This document shows, piece after piece, positions 52,412-61,900 of a DNA stretch of 64,000 nt. The notes beneath the pieces are model-generated. The model had not been told where the DNA came from. It was given only the letters and a program-made list of their open reading frames with translations, and did no database searches. The position numbers and the translations under genes were made by a program. Position 1 is the stretch's first letter, and each line of letters starts with the position of its first letter. Origin of the DNA: Bin87 sp965219925 (lineage in GTDB: Bacteria; Chloroflexota; Dehalococcoidia; Lucifugimonadales; UBA3495); assembly GCA_965219925.1 (NCBI GenBank), contig OZ244795.1, forward strand, positions 3,906,001 through 3,970,000. Reading direction: 5' to 3'.

Positions 52412-53929
52412 TCAGGAGTTCTCCAGGGCGAGCCAATCCGACCAGCCAGATGCGCCGTAGTCGTTGCTGGCCCGGACCCTGAGCCAGTAATGGGACCATT
52501 CGGCAGGCAGGCCGGTAAGCCTGGCGCTGGAACCGTTCATTCGCACGGTCACCCCAGGCATATCAGCGCTCGGCAGGGGCAACAGATTGGGTTGCGAATA
52601 GAGTCCCACCTGGTAGCCGGTGGCCCCGTCCACGTCCTCCCAGTCCAGGGTCACCGTCCCCGGCTCCAGCACTTCGCCGGTCGGCTGGTGCGGCGCATCG
52701 GGCGGCGCGGCGGGCGCGGCCCGAGTGACGGCGACGGTGTAGGTGTGGGCGGTGTTCCCGTCCTCCGCCGTGACCTCGACGGTGATGACGTTGCTCCCCA
52801 CGGCCAGGGGGATTACCCCGTCGGCGTCGGCCACGCCGTCCAGTTTGATGGCGTAGGTCGCGCCGTTGTCTCTCGTCGTGGGAGTCACCGTGGTTTGCGC
52901 CACGTCGTTGGCGACGTTGACCGTGTACTCGGTGGTGTCCGAGGCGAAGGTAAAGGGCGCATCGCTCAACGCCAGGCTGCTCAGGGTGGCGTCTTTGGAG
53001 AGCGGCGGTGCGGCCCTGGTGACGGTTGCGGTGTAAGTCTTGATCGTCTCCCCATCCTCGGCGGTGACCTCGACGGTGATGACGTTGCTGCCCACGGCCA
53101 GGGAGATGGTCCCGTCGCTATCGGCAACCCCGTCCAGATTGACCAGGTAGCTCGCGCCGTCGTGGTTCAGCGTCGGGGTCACCGTGGTTTCCGCTACGTC
53201 GTTACCGACGCTGGCGGCGTAATTGGTAGTAGCCAGGTCGAAGGCGTCGAAGTCCACGCCGCTCAGTTCCAGGCCGCTCAGGGTGGCGTCGCTTGAAAGC
53301 GGCGTCTCCGGTTCTCGGACCGAGAAGGTCACGCTGGCCGAGGCCAACTCCACGTTTTCGGTGGAGGAGATGCTGGCCCGGACGGTGTAGTCCCCCGCCG
53401 GGCAGTCGGCGGAAACGCTCCCGGTGCGGACTTCCGGGTCCTCGTCCACCTGGTGCATGTAGCGGTCCACGCCCAGACCGTAGCCATTGGCCTGCTCCTC
53501 GCAGGCGTCGGCGTCCCCGTTCTCCGAGTCCTTCACGTCGGCCCGGAAGACGTAATCCCTGGTTGCGGTGTCGGAGTCGGACTCCAGGCCGCCGAAGGAC
53601 ATGGTGACGGTGATGGCCGATCCCTCCTCCACGGTGTCGGAGGAGAGGCTGACCGCCACCGACGGCGACGCCTGGGCCTGGGCCGGGTTGGGGGAGTTCC
53701 AGACGGTCAATAAGAGGATGGCGAACAGGGCGGCGAAGGCCGGCACCCCCACTACGGCCAGGGCCGCCGGAGGGAATCCCTGTGCCGGGGATGGCGCCTC
53801 CCGACCCCTGAAAGTCGGGGAGGGGAGATTGCCCAGGCCGAATGCGGCCCAAGGCGCGGTCTTCACGGCGGCATATAGCGCCGGAATGCCCCGGAGCAGC
53901 CTGCTGAATGGTGACGAGTTGGTTGCCAA
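52412..53929 (-). CDS. Secreted protein: Cys-pair, two cadherin-like, FN3
   Basis: 505 residues from a TTG at 53929, behind GGAGGcaggttaac. The unusual N-terminus (MATNSSPFSRLLRGIPALYA) precedes a hydrophobic segment (about 65-83, FAALFAILLLTVW) and signal-like NPAQAQA. Then one Cys-pair domain (about 90-203; CEEQANGYGLGVDRYMHQVD...DCPAGDY), two cadherin-like repeats (about 210-403) and a terminal FN3 (about 413-505; YWLRVRASNDYGASGWSDWL). It is the smallest complete member of the family here, and shares its N-terminus with the 58948 gene and its C-terminus with both 45287 and 58948. It ends at TGA. Confidence 0.85.
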   Translation of the reverse strand: MATNSSPFSRLLRGIPALYAAVKTAPWAAFGLGNLPSPTFRGREAPSPAQGFPPAALAVVGVPAFAALFAILLLTVWNSPNPAQAQASPSVAVSLSSDTVEEGSAITVTMSFGGLESDSDTATRDYVFRADVKDSENGDADACEEQANGYGLGVDRYMHQVDEDPEVRTGSVSADCPAGDYTVRASISSTENVELASASVTFSVREPETPLSSDATLSGLELSGVDFDAFDLATTNYAASVGNDVAETTVTPTLNHDGASYLVNLDGVADSDGTISLAVGSNVITVEVTAEDGETIKTYTATVTRAAPPLSKDATLSSLALSDAPFTFASDTTEYTVNVANDVAQTTVTPTTRDNGATYAIKLDGVADADGVIPLAVGSNVITVEVTAEDGNTAHTYTVAVTRAAPAAPPDAPHQPTGEVLEPGTVTLDWEDVDGATGYQVGLYSQPNLLPLPSADMPGVTVRMNGSSARLTGLPAEWSHYWLRVRASNDYGASGWSDWLALENS

Positions 53930-54550
53930 GTTAACCTGCCTCCGTTTTATCGCCGGACCGTAAGCCGGCCCGATGTGTACCTATGACGTTCTTATGAGCA
54001 TTTGCCGCCGTTGGCGCACTCGGGCAGCGGCCGGACCGGCTTCGATTCCGGTCGGGGTACGTTAAGGCCAGCCGCCGGAGCGCCTGGCTCAGCCTCCGCC
54101 CGGCGCCACCAGGTCCTCCGGCGTGAGGTTGACGGTGTAGGTCTTGGTTCTGCCTTCGCTGTCGGTTACGGTAATGGTGAAGGGGGTGACGATGTGCTCG
54201 GTCAATTCGATTTGATGCCCGGCCGTTTCCGTATCGGAGTCGTCCAGCCCGAACTGCAGCTTGACGGTGTGCGTTTTTGGCGCCTTGACCGAGAGGGCAA
54301 GGGTGTAGGTCTTCGTCGTGGTGCCGTCTTGCGAGGTGACCGTTATCGTGACGGTGGTCTCCACGTTCCGCGTCAGCGCCACCTGGTGGCCGTCGGTCGT
54401 TGCATCGGCGTCGGCCGGGGTGATCTGCATCGACGCGTAGTGCTGGCGGAGCGCGGCGCTGACGGTCACCGTGACCGGCTGCTCGTCACTCACCAGCTCG
54501 GTGGCCGTGTAGTGGGTCGTGGCGCTGTCGAAGGCCGGCGACAGGGCCGT
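53690..54550. repeat. Segmental duplication, partner at 63170-64000
   Basis: The 3' end of one secreted-protein gene, the approximately 160-bp gap (tttatcgccggaccgtaagc, gatgtgtacctatgacgttc, ggccggaccggcttcgattc) and the 5' end of the next are present at both places with few differences. The spacing is about 9.5 kb. The gap itself has no gene. Confidence 0.8.
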
Positions 54551-57500
54551 GGGGCCGATTAGCGCCTCGCCCTGCACGCTCAGCGAGCGCAGCTCGGCGT
54601 TGTCCGACGTCGGCATGTTGAAGGCGTAGATCTTCTCGTATTGCCCGACGCCGTTATTCACGACCCACAGGGTCGTGCCGTCGGACCACATGTTGTGGAC
54701 CGGCATGTACCGCTGTGCAAGAACCCTGTGGCCGACGATGCGGTTGAAGTCCTTCTCGGGGTCCCGTGCCTTGTCGGACATACGGTAAGCGTAGATCTTG
54801 TCGTCCCATGCGTCCGCCACCCACATCGTGACGCCGTCGGACCAGATGCCGGACGGATCGTGGTTTCCCGCAGCCTTCAACGTCGTGAAGTCGTCCGACG
54901 TATCGTGGCCCGGGTGGTTCCTGTCGGTCGAGAAGATTAGGCCGCGGCCGCTGCTCGACAGCTTGAACGCCTTGACTTCATCGGCGGTGTCGTCGGCAGC
55001 CCACATAGTCTCGCCATCGGACCACAGCCCCGAGGGGTGTCCGGTCCAGGTACTGTAACCCTTGTCGTTGCTCCGCTGTCGACTGCCGGTCGACAAGTCG
55101 TAGGCGAAGATGCCCCGGCCCCAAAAATAATCGCTCACCCAGATCGTTTCGCCGTCGGACCACAGGCCGCCGGGACTGTCATTATGGTTGTCCTCGTTTA
55201 TGCCGGGGATGTCCTTGCTGGGTACGCGCGCCTTGGTCGCCAGGTCATAGGCATAAATCTTGTGGTCGCGCTCGTCCACCACCCACATGGTCGTCCCGTC
55301 GGACCAGATGCCGGTTGGGTGGCTGTTGCCGGCGCCTCGCAAGCCGTTGAAGTCGTCCTCGGCCTTCCAGCCGTAGGCGGCGCTGATGCCGCGGTCGATA
55401 TGGAGATGGTAAGACTCCGTCGCGACGCCGTCCTGGGCCGTGACCACAACCTCGATCACCGACGAGTCGGCGCCGGCTCCGCCCTCCAGCGCGACCTCGT
55501 GGCTCAACCCGCTGCCCACAGCCGCGCCGTTGACCACTATTTTTGCGCTGGCCGCGTTCGCGGTCGGCGTCACACGCACCGCGCCCACCCCGGACGCGAC
55601 CCCGACCCGGTACATCCGCTGACCGCGCACGAACTCCAGCCGGCCCGGGTCGATCGCCAAGCCGATCAGCGTCGCGTCGTCGGAGCCGGGACCTTTGACC
55701 GTGAACGACTTGCCGGCGCCGGCCAGAAACACGCCCTCGGGAGACATCAGTTTCGCATAGACCGTGTGCTCGCCCGGTCCCGGGCACCCCGCGGAGACCA
55801 CGCCCGCGTAGGTCCCGGAGGTCTGGTCAATCTCGTTGATGGTGCGGTCGACGCCGAGGCCGGCGCCCTCGCACTCGTCGTGATCCACCACGTCGATGCG
55901 GAAGATGTGATCGACGGTGCCAGAGTCGGCGTCGAGCGGCAGGTGCTTGAACGTGACGCTCACGCCGAGCGTGGAGCCCTTTTGGACCGACGCGGCGGAC
56001 AGCGCCAGCGCGGCCGAGGGCGGCGGCGCTGGCGGGTCGATGGTGAACGCCGCGCTGGCCGCCGCCAGCTGCACTGGCCCGGCCGAGTAGAGAGCCGCCG
56101 CGACGGTGTAGTCGCCCGCCGGGCAGCCGCCGGAGATGGTGCCGGCGCGGACCTCCGGGTCCTCGTCCACCAGGTCTATGGGCAGGTCAACGCCCAACCC
56201 CTCGCCCTCGCACTCGTCGGCCTCCACCACGTCGGCCCGGTAGGTCAGACCGGCCGCGGCGTCCGGGGCCAGTGACCCGAAGGTGATGGTCACCGCGCCT
56301 TCGGCGCCCGCCGCCGGCGGAGCGATGGCCAGGGCCACGACGGGCGCGATTACCGAGAAGTCTGCGCTGGCCGCGGCCAGCTTCACGCCGTCGGGGTCAG
56401 AGACGCTGACCTCGACGGTGTAGTCGCCGATGGGGCAGCCGGCGGCGATGGTCCCAGTGCGGACCTCCGGGTCTTCATCCACCTGGTACAGGTACCGGTC
56501 CACCCCCAGGCCGTCGCCCTCGCAGGCGTCGGCATCCACCACGTCGGCCCGGAAGACGTAGTCGGTGGTGTCCCGGTCGGAGTCCTCGCTCAGGTTGCCG
56601 AAGGACATGGTGACGCTGATTTCGGTGTTCCACGGCGCCAACCCGGATGGGGAGAGGGCCAGGGCCACCGACGGGGATGCCGAGGGCGTAGGCTCCGGCG
56701 TGGGTTTCGGGGCCGGCGCAGCCACCGTGAAGCCCGCCCGCGCCGACGCCAGCTCTACACCCTCGGGCGAGGAGATGCTGGCACGGACGGTGTAGTCCCC
56801 CGCCGGGCAGCCGCCGGAGATGGTCCCGCTGCGGACCTCCGGGTCCTCGTCCACCTGGTTGATGCTGCCGTCCACCCCCAGGCCCGCGCCCTCGCAGGCG
56901 TCGGCGTCCCCGTTTTCCCAGTCCTTCACGTCGGCCCGGAAGACGTAGCCGATGGTTGCAGTGTCCGAGTCGGTTTCCAGGTTGGCGAAGGACATGGCGA
57001 CCGTGATTGCCGTGCCTTCGTCCACGGACCCGGAGGGCGAGAGTTCAACCGTTACGGAGGGGGGTGCCGCCACCACATCGGTCGCCGCGCTGGTCAGCGT
57101 CTCAGCGTTGCCCGCCTCGTCGGTGAAGCTCACCCGCACCTTGACGGTCTTGCCCGCGTCGGCGGCCTGCAGGGTGTAGCTGGCGCCCGTCGCGTCAGGC
57201 AGGTCCGCGCCAGTCGTTCCGTCGCTGGAAACCCACTGGTAGCTGAAGGCAACGCCGCTCAGGCCGTCCGCGTCCGCAATCCCGGAGGTGTCCGCCCTCA
57301 GCGTCTGACCAACCTGGGCCGTGCCGCTGATGGCGGGCGCGCCGGTGGCCGGGGTGTTGGCCGGCTGGGCTTCACCCTCCACCTGCACCGGGCTGCTGGC
57401 GAGCGACTCCCGGTAGCCGCCCCGGTCGGTGAAGCTCACCCGCACCCCGATGGTCTCGCCCACGTCGGCGTCCTGCAAGGTGTAGGTCGATCCCGTCTCG

Positions 57501-58096
57501 CCAGCTATGTCCGACTCCCCACTCCCCTCGCCGGAGGTCCACTGGTAGTGGAACTGCACCCGGTCCAGGCCGTTCCCGTCCGCGATGTCCGCAACCGACG
57601 CCGCCAGCGTCGCGCCCGCCTCCGCCTTGCCGCTGACGGCGGGGGCGCCCGTGGCCGGGGAATTGCCGGGCCGGTCCCCTCTGCCGTCCGCATGCTCCGC
57701 CGTGGGCCCGAAGTTGGTGTATTCGGACCAGTCCGAGTGTCCGTCGCTGTTCACCGCCCGCACCTGGAACCAGTATGAGGAGCCCTCGTGATGCAGCTGG
57801 CTGATGATGGCTCCGGCCCCGTAGAAGGCGATTGCAACCCCGTCGCCCGGCAGGCCGAGCCACTGGCCGTTCCGGTGCAACTGAACGTCGTAGGACTCGG
57901 CCCCCGCCACTTCGTTCCATTCCAGGTCCACCCCGCCCCGGAAGACCGCCTTCCCGACGGGTTTGCCGGGAGTGTCCGGCGCGCCGTCCTGGGCGGAAGC
58001 GGCCGGCAGGACGGCGAGCAGGGCGGCTAACGCCAACAAGGCAACGGCGGCCACCAGCAACAGGTTCAAGCGGTGATCGGTGTGTTGGTAGGTCAT
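54089..58096 (-). CDS. Giant secreted protein: FN3, Ig-like, four Cys-pair domains, five-fold propeller-like repeats
   Basis: 1,335 residues; AAGGAG precedes the ATG at 58096. Signal peptide (LLLVAAVALLALAALLAVLP), FN3 (about 40-135), two Ig-like repeats (about 145-345; GKAEAGATLAASVADIADGN, GTAQVGQTLRADTSGIADAD), then four Cys-pair domains (about 349-460, 479-585, 585-685, 699-802). The last two are diverged (CEGEGLGVDLPIDLVDEDPE; CEGAGLGVDRTINEIDQTSG). A cadherin-like domain, five WSDGxTMWVxD repeats (about 909-1162) and a C-terminal pair of beta domains ending LTPEDLVAPGGG* close the protein. The same C-terminus recurs at the right window edge (63568). It ends at TGA. Confidence 0.87.
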   Translation of the reverse strand: MTYQHTDHRLNLLLVAAVALLALAALLAVLPAASAQDGAPDTPGKPVGKAVFRGGVDLEWNEVAGAESYDVQLHRNGQWLGLPGDGVAIAFYGAGAIISQLHHEGSSYWFQVRAVNSDGHSDWSEYTNFGPTAEHADGRGDRPGNSPATGAPAVSGKAEAGATLAASVADIADGNGLDRVQFHYQWTSGEGSGESDIAGETGSTYTLQDADVGETIGVRVSFTDRGGYRESLASSPVQVEGEAQPANTPATGAPAISGTAQVGQTLRADTSGIADADGLSGVAFSYQWVSSDGTTGADLPDATGASYTLQAADAGKTVKVRVSFTDEAGNAETLTSAATDVVAAPPSVTVELSPSGSVDEGTAITVAMSFANLETDSDTATIGYVFRADVKDWENGDADACEGAGLGVDGSINQVDEDPEVRSGTISGGCPAGDYTVRASISSPEGVELASARAGFTVAAPAPKPTPEPTPSASPSVALALSPSGLAPWNTEISVTMSFGNLSEDSDRDTTDYVFRADVVDADACEGDGLGVDRYLYQVDEDPEVRTGTIAAGCPIGDYTVEVSVSDPDGVKLAAASADFSVIAPVVALAIAPPAAGAEGAVTITFGSLAPDAAAGLTYRADVVEADECEGEGLGVDLPIDLVDEDPEVRAGTISGGCPAGDYTVAAALYSAGPVQLAAASAAFTIDPPAPPPSAALALSAASVQKGSTLGVSVTFKHLPLDADSGTVDHIFRIDVVDHDECEGAGLGVDRTINEIDQTSGTYAGVVSAGCPGPGEHTVYAKLMSPEGVFLAGAGKSFTVKGPGSDDATLIGLAIDPGRLEFVRGQRMYRVGVASGVGAVRVTPTANAASAKIVVNGAAVGSGLSHEVALEGGAGADSSVIEVVVTAQDGVATESYHLHIDRGISAAYGWKAEDDFNGLRGAGNSHPTGIWSDGTTMWVVDERDHKIYAYDLATKARVPSKDIPGINEDNHNDSPGGLWSDGETIWVSDYFWGRGIFAYDLSTGSRQRSNDKGYSTWTGHPSGLWSDGETMWAADDTADEVKAFKLSSSGRGLIFSTDRNHPGHDTSDDFTTLKAAGNHDPSGIWSDGVTMWVADAWDDKIYAYRMSDKARDPEKDFNRIVGHRVLAQRYMPVHNMWSDGTTLWVVNNGVGQYEKIYAFNMPTSDNAELRSLSVQGEALIGPTALSPAFDSATTHYTATELVSDEQPVTVTVSAALRQHYASMQITPADADATTDGHQVALTRNVETTVTITVTSQDGTTTKTYTLALSVKAPKTHTVKLQFGLDDSDTETAGHQIELTEHIVTPFTITVTDSEGRTKTYTVNLTPEDLVAPGGG

Positions 58097-58540
58097 AATA
58101 GTCTCCTTTTAATTAACGCCGCAACGGAACTGTGATGACGCGGGGAACAATATGCAGGCAAAGAAAATTCCTCCCCGGGCTTCCCGGACCGGTGGGATGC
58201 CGGTGGGACCCTTCCGGGAGGACGGACTGAAACCCGGTCCTGGGGCTGCCCAGGGCCGGAAAAATCGGGGGAAGCAAGCATCCGGGTGGGCGCAGGTCCG
58301 AAGACGGGCCGGAACGACGGGTCAAGGACCGCCTGGCGACGGCCTGACACCCGGGAGCATACCGGCGGCGAATACGGGACGCGCGCCCCGTTGCGCAGGT
58401 CGTGGGTGGCCAGCGGCACGGGCAGCGGACAAGGCCCGGCCCCCGCTGCGAGCCGGCGTCCGGGGCAGGCCAGGTTCAATGGAAGGCAAGACAATACGGC
58501 CCCTCCAACGGGCAGGCATAGGCCAGGCGGACTGCGCTAT
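58097..58540. other. Intergenic leader region, no gene seen
   Basis: About 440 GC-rich bp between the divergent promoter and the 58096 start. Frames on both strands (58152-58559 plus, 58093-58494 minus) are Arg/Gly/Pro-rich mirrors without ribosome-binding sites. A long minus-strand leader is expected from the position of the ctatag box near 58528. Confidence 0.45.
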
Positions 58541-58550
58541 AGTCCAGCGG

Positions 58551-58639
58551 GTAGTGTAAACTACTCATGTGAGTCTACCGTGATTATCAACCGCTATTTC
58601 CGTGACGTTATTGTGAGTATTTTGACGATCCGGTACAAT
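58551..58639 (+). promoter_or_regulatory. Phased-GTGA promoter, copy 5 (hybrid)
   Basis: Palindrome gtagtgtaaactac (58551-58564), GTGA at 58569, 58580, 58602 and 58613, TTGTGA 58611-58616, TACAAT 58634-58639, spacer 17. The upstream part is of the copy 1/2 type, but the sequence after TACAAT (ccagggcgtccgcagtccgg) is of the copy 3/4 type. It now reads into a membrane-gene remnant; no microprotein remains. Confidence 0.7.
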
Positions 58640-58679
58640 TGGCACCGGCTGGTCCAGGGCGTCCGCAGTCCGGGTCAGC

Positions 58680-58839
58680 GGTGCGGCTGATGCACCGCCG
58701 CCCCCAGGTCCTGTCCCGCATCCTGGCCTACGGTTGCGCCGTCGTGCTGGGACTGGTGTCGGCCTGGGGTGTAATCATCGGAGGGCTTTTCGGTCCCATT
58801 GGCGTCGTCGCCTACCCCCTGGTGGCCTCGCTGCCGACA
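58680..58839 (+). pseudogene. Remnant of the four-helix membrane protein, copy 3
   Basis: VRLMHRRPQVLSRILAYGCA, VVLGLVSAWGVIIGGLFGPI and GVVAYPLVASLP match residues about 60-113 of the 44283 protein. At the left the match begins abruptly after the promoter-downstream sequence, and at the right it joins directly (ccgacagctcagggcccagc) to the sequence that normally lies about 300-600 bp downstream of the membrane gene. Two deletions thus removed the microprotein, the gene's start and its tail. Confidence 0.8.
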
Positions 58840-58947
58840 GCTCAGGGCCCAGCGACGTTGCTGCCGGCCGGCCCAACCGCGCCGCCGACACCCTCGGGGC
58901 AGGCGGCGCGGCGTCCACCCTGGTCAGGCCCCTCCAGCGTATGGCGC

Positions 58948-61900
58948 TCACTGGTTCTCCAGGGTGAGCCAATCCGACCAGCCGGATGCGCCTCCGTCGT
59001 TAATGGCCCGGACCTTGAGCCAGTAGTGTGACCATTCGGCAGGCAGGCCGGTAAGCCTGGCGCTGGAACCGTTCATTTGCACGGTCACCCCAGGCATATC
59101 AGCGCTCGGCAGGGGCACCAGATTGGATTGCGAATAGAGTCCCACCTGGTAGCCGGTGGCCCCGTCCACGTCCTCCCAGTCCAGGGTCACCGTCCCCGGC
59201 TCCGGCACCACCCCGGTCGGCCGGCCCGGCGCTGCGAGAGGCGCGGCGCGGGTGACCGTCACGCTGTAGGTCTGAGCCGTCTCCCCGTCCTCGGCGGTGA
59301 CCTTCACGGCGATGACGTTCTCGCCCTCGGCCAGGGGGACGGTCCCGTCGGCGTCGACCACCCCGCCCAGTTTGACGGCGTAGGCAGCCCTGTAGTCGCT
59401 GACCGCCGGAGTCACCGTGGTTTCGGCGACGGCGTGGGCGACGCTGGCGGCGTACTCCGTGGTGGTTGACGCGAAGGCGCCGAAGTCAACCCCACTGAGC
59501 GCCAGGGCGCGCAGCGTGGCGTCGGTGGAAGCCGGAATCAACTCGACAACAACGGGACGAGAAACCGAGGCGGTATAACGTCCAGTATTATGGTCCACGC
59601 GCAACTCGGTGTGACGGACCGTAATGCACAAATTGTCCGCGTTGAGGTCGCACGAACCCAATGGGAAGTAGCTTAGAGGGATCCGCACCGTTGCCGAACA
59701 ATCGTCATGTCCGCTTCTTCGAAAATCGCTCGGCTGCACCAAACGGGTTGCTGAAGAATCCGTAGATACAGAGAACTCCCAATACGGATTATCTTCCGGC
59801 CCAAGCTGGCAATTGTGGTAGTGGACCCCATCACTCCAGGTGAACCGGTACGGCGGAGACAAGGACGGGTGATAGGCGCGGCTGACCGCCAGCGCGTAGG
59901 TCCGGCTGACCTCGCCTTCGGTCACCCTGATCCTGATGACGTTCTCGCCCACCTCCAGGTCGAACTGGTCGCCGGCGGCGTCGGCGTCGGCGTCGGTCAG
60001 GGAGTTGCCCGAGCCGTCCTCGTAGGACACGCGGGCGCCCCTCTCCGCGGTGGCCGTGACGGTGATCCGGTCGCTGGAGTGGGGCACGTCGGGGACGGCG
60101 TAATCCCGGGTCTTGCTGTCGAAGGCCGGCGTCAGGGTCCCCGGGCTGACGCTCAGCCCGGTCAGCATGGGGGGGACCGGGAAGGTGTAGGAGTAAACCT
60201 TGCCGTCGTCGCCGTCCAGCACCCACATCTTCTCGTTGCTGGACCAGATTCCCACGGGGTTGCCGTTGTCGTCGTGCAGGTTGAACTCCCAGTCGTCGGC
60301 GCCGCCGGTGCCGTCCTGGCGCGTCCCGTCGGCCCGGGCGTAGGCGTAGAGCCTGGCGTCTTCGTCGTCCAGCACCAACATCGTCACGTCGATGGATGAG
60401 ATGCCGATGGGACTGGAGTTATCACTGTGCAGGTCGAACTCCTGGTTGACGGCATTCTCGTCATAGAGCCTCCCGTCGAACCGGTAGCGAATGCCGTCGA
60501 TAATGTAGGCGTAGGGGGCTCCGTCCTGGCGCCTCCCGTCGGCCAACGAGTAGGCGTAGATCTTGTCGTCGTCGGGGTCCGCCACCCACATCGTCACGCC
60601 GTTGGACCAGATGCCCGAGACAGCGCCGTTGCCGGCGTGAGGTCCCGGGTCTATCTCCTTGTCCTTGTCCTCGTTGGCGATGCCGTCCTGGCGGGTTCCG
60701 TCGCCCAGCGCGTAGGCATAGACCCGGCCGCCGTAGTAGTCCCCCACCCACATCGTTCTATAGTCGGACCAGATGCCGATGGGATAGATGCTGTTGCTGT
60801 CCAGGTCGAACTCCTTGTTGTCGGTGCCGCCGGTCCCGTCCTGGCGCGTCCCGTCGGCCAGCGCGTAGGCGTAGAGTTTGCTGGCACGTTCCTCAGAATA
60901 AGGGCGGCCCTCAAAATATGCGGAGTCCGCCACCCACATCGTGGTGCCGTCGGACCAGATGCCCCTGGCGTTGCTATTGTCGGGGTGCAGGTCGAAACTC
61001 GTCGGCACGGCGGCCTCGCGGCTGACCACCAGCGCGTAGGTCCGGCTGAGGCTGCCTTTAGTCACCTTGACCTCGATGACGTTCTCGCCCACCTCCAGAT
61101 CGAACTGGTCGCCGGTTGTGCCGGAGTCAACGTCGGTGAGCGTGTTGCCGGAGCCGCCCTGGTAGGCAACGGTCGCCCCGGTCTCCGGGGTCGCCGTGAC
61201 GGTGACCCGGCTGATGGCGTTGGGCACGTCGGGGACGGTGTACGACAGGATGCCGCTGCTGAAGGCCGGCGTCAAGGTGCCCGCGCTCACCGTTAGGCCG
61301 CTGAGGGTGGGAAGCGTCGCGGCGGCGTCCGGGAGTGCGTAGGCGTAGATCTTGTCGCCGCCGCTGTCGGCCACCCAGAAGGTGTCGCCGTCGGACCAGC
61401 TGCCCTGGGGAGAGCTGTTCTCGCCTTTCAGGTCCAGGTCCAGATTGGCATCGCGCGTCCCTCGGGACAAGTCGTAGGCGTAGAACTTGCCTCCGTTGGC
61501 GTCGGACACCCAGATGGTGGTCCCGTCCGACCAGATGCTCCTGACATTGCCGTTGTGCAGGTCGAACTCCTTGTTGGCCTGGCGCGTCCCGCCGGCCAGA
61601 GCGTAAGCGTAGAGCTTGCGGTCACTGACGTCGGCCACCCAGATGGTGGTCCCGTCCGACCAGATGCTCCGGGCATCGATGTTGCCGCTGTGCAGGGCGA
61701 ACTCCTTGTTGGCCTGGCGCGTCCCGTCGTCCAGGGCGTAGGCGTAGAGCCCTCTGTTGGTGATGTCGGACACCCAGATGGTGGCGCCGTCCGACCAGAT
61801 GCCATAGGGTCTGGTGTTGCCGCTGTGCAGGGCGAACTCCTTGTTGGTGGTGCCGCCGGTCCCGTCCTGGCGCGTCCCGTCGGCCAGGGCGTAGGCGTAG

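Noticed and set aside
55037..56275. Long plus-strand frames opposite the 54089, 58948 (61555-63192) and 39001 (39163-41625) genes
   Set aside because: All are antisense mirrors (HHVGPEDV..., VHLVHVAVDAQ... repeats) of the Cys-pair domain codons. Periodicity follows the real genes.
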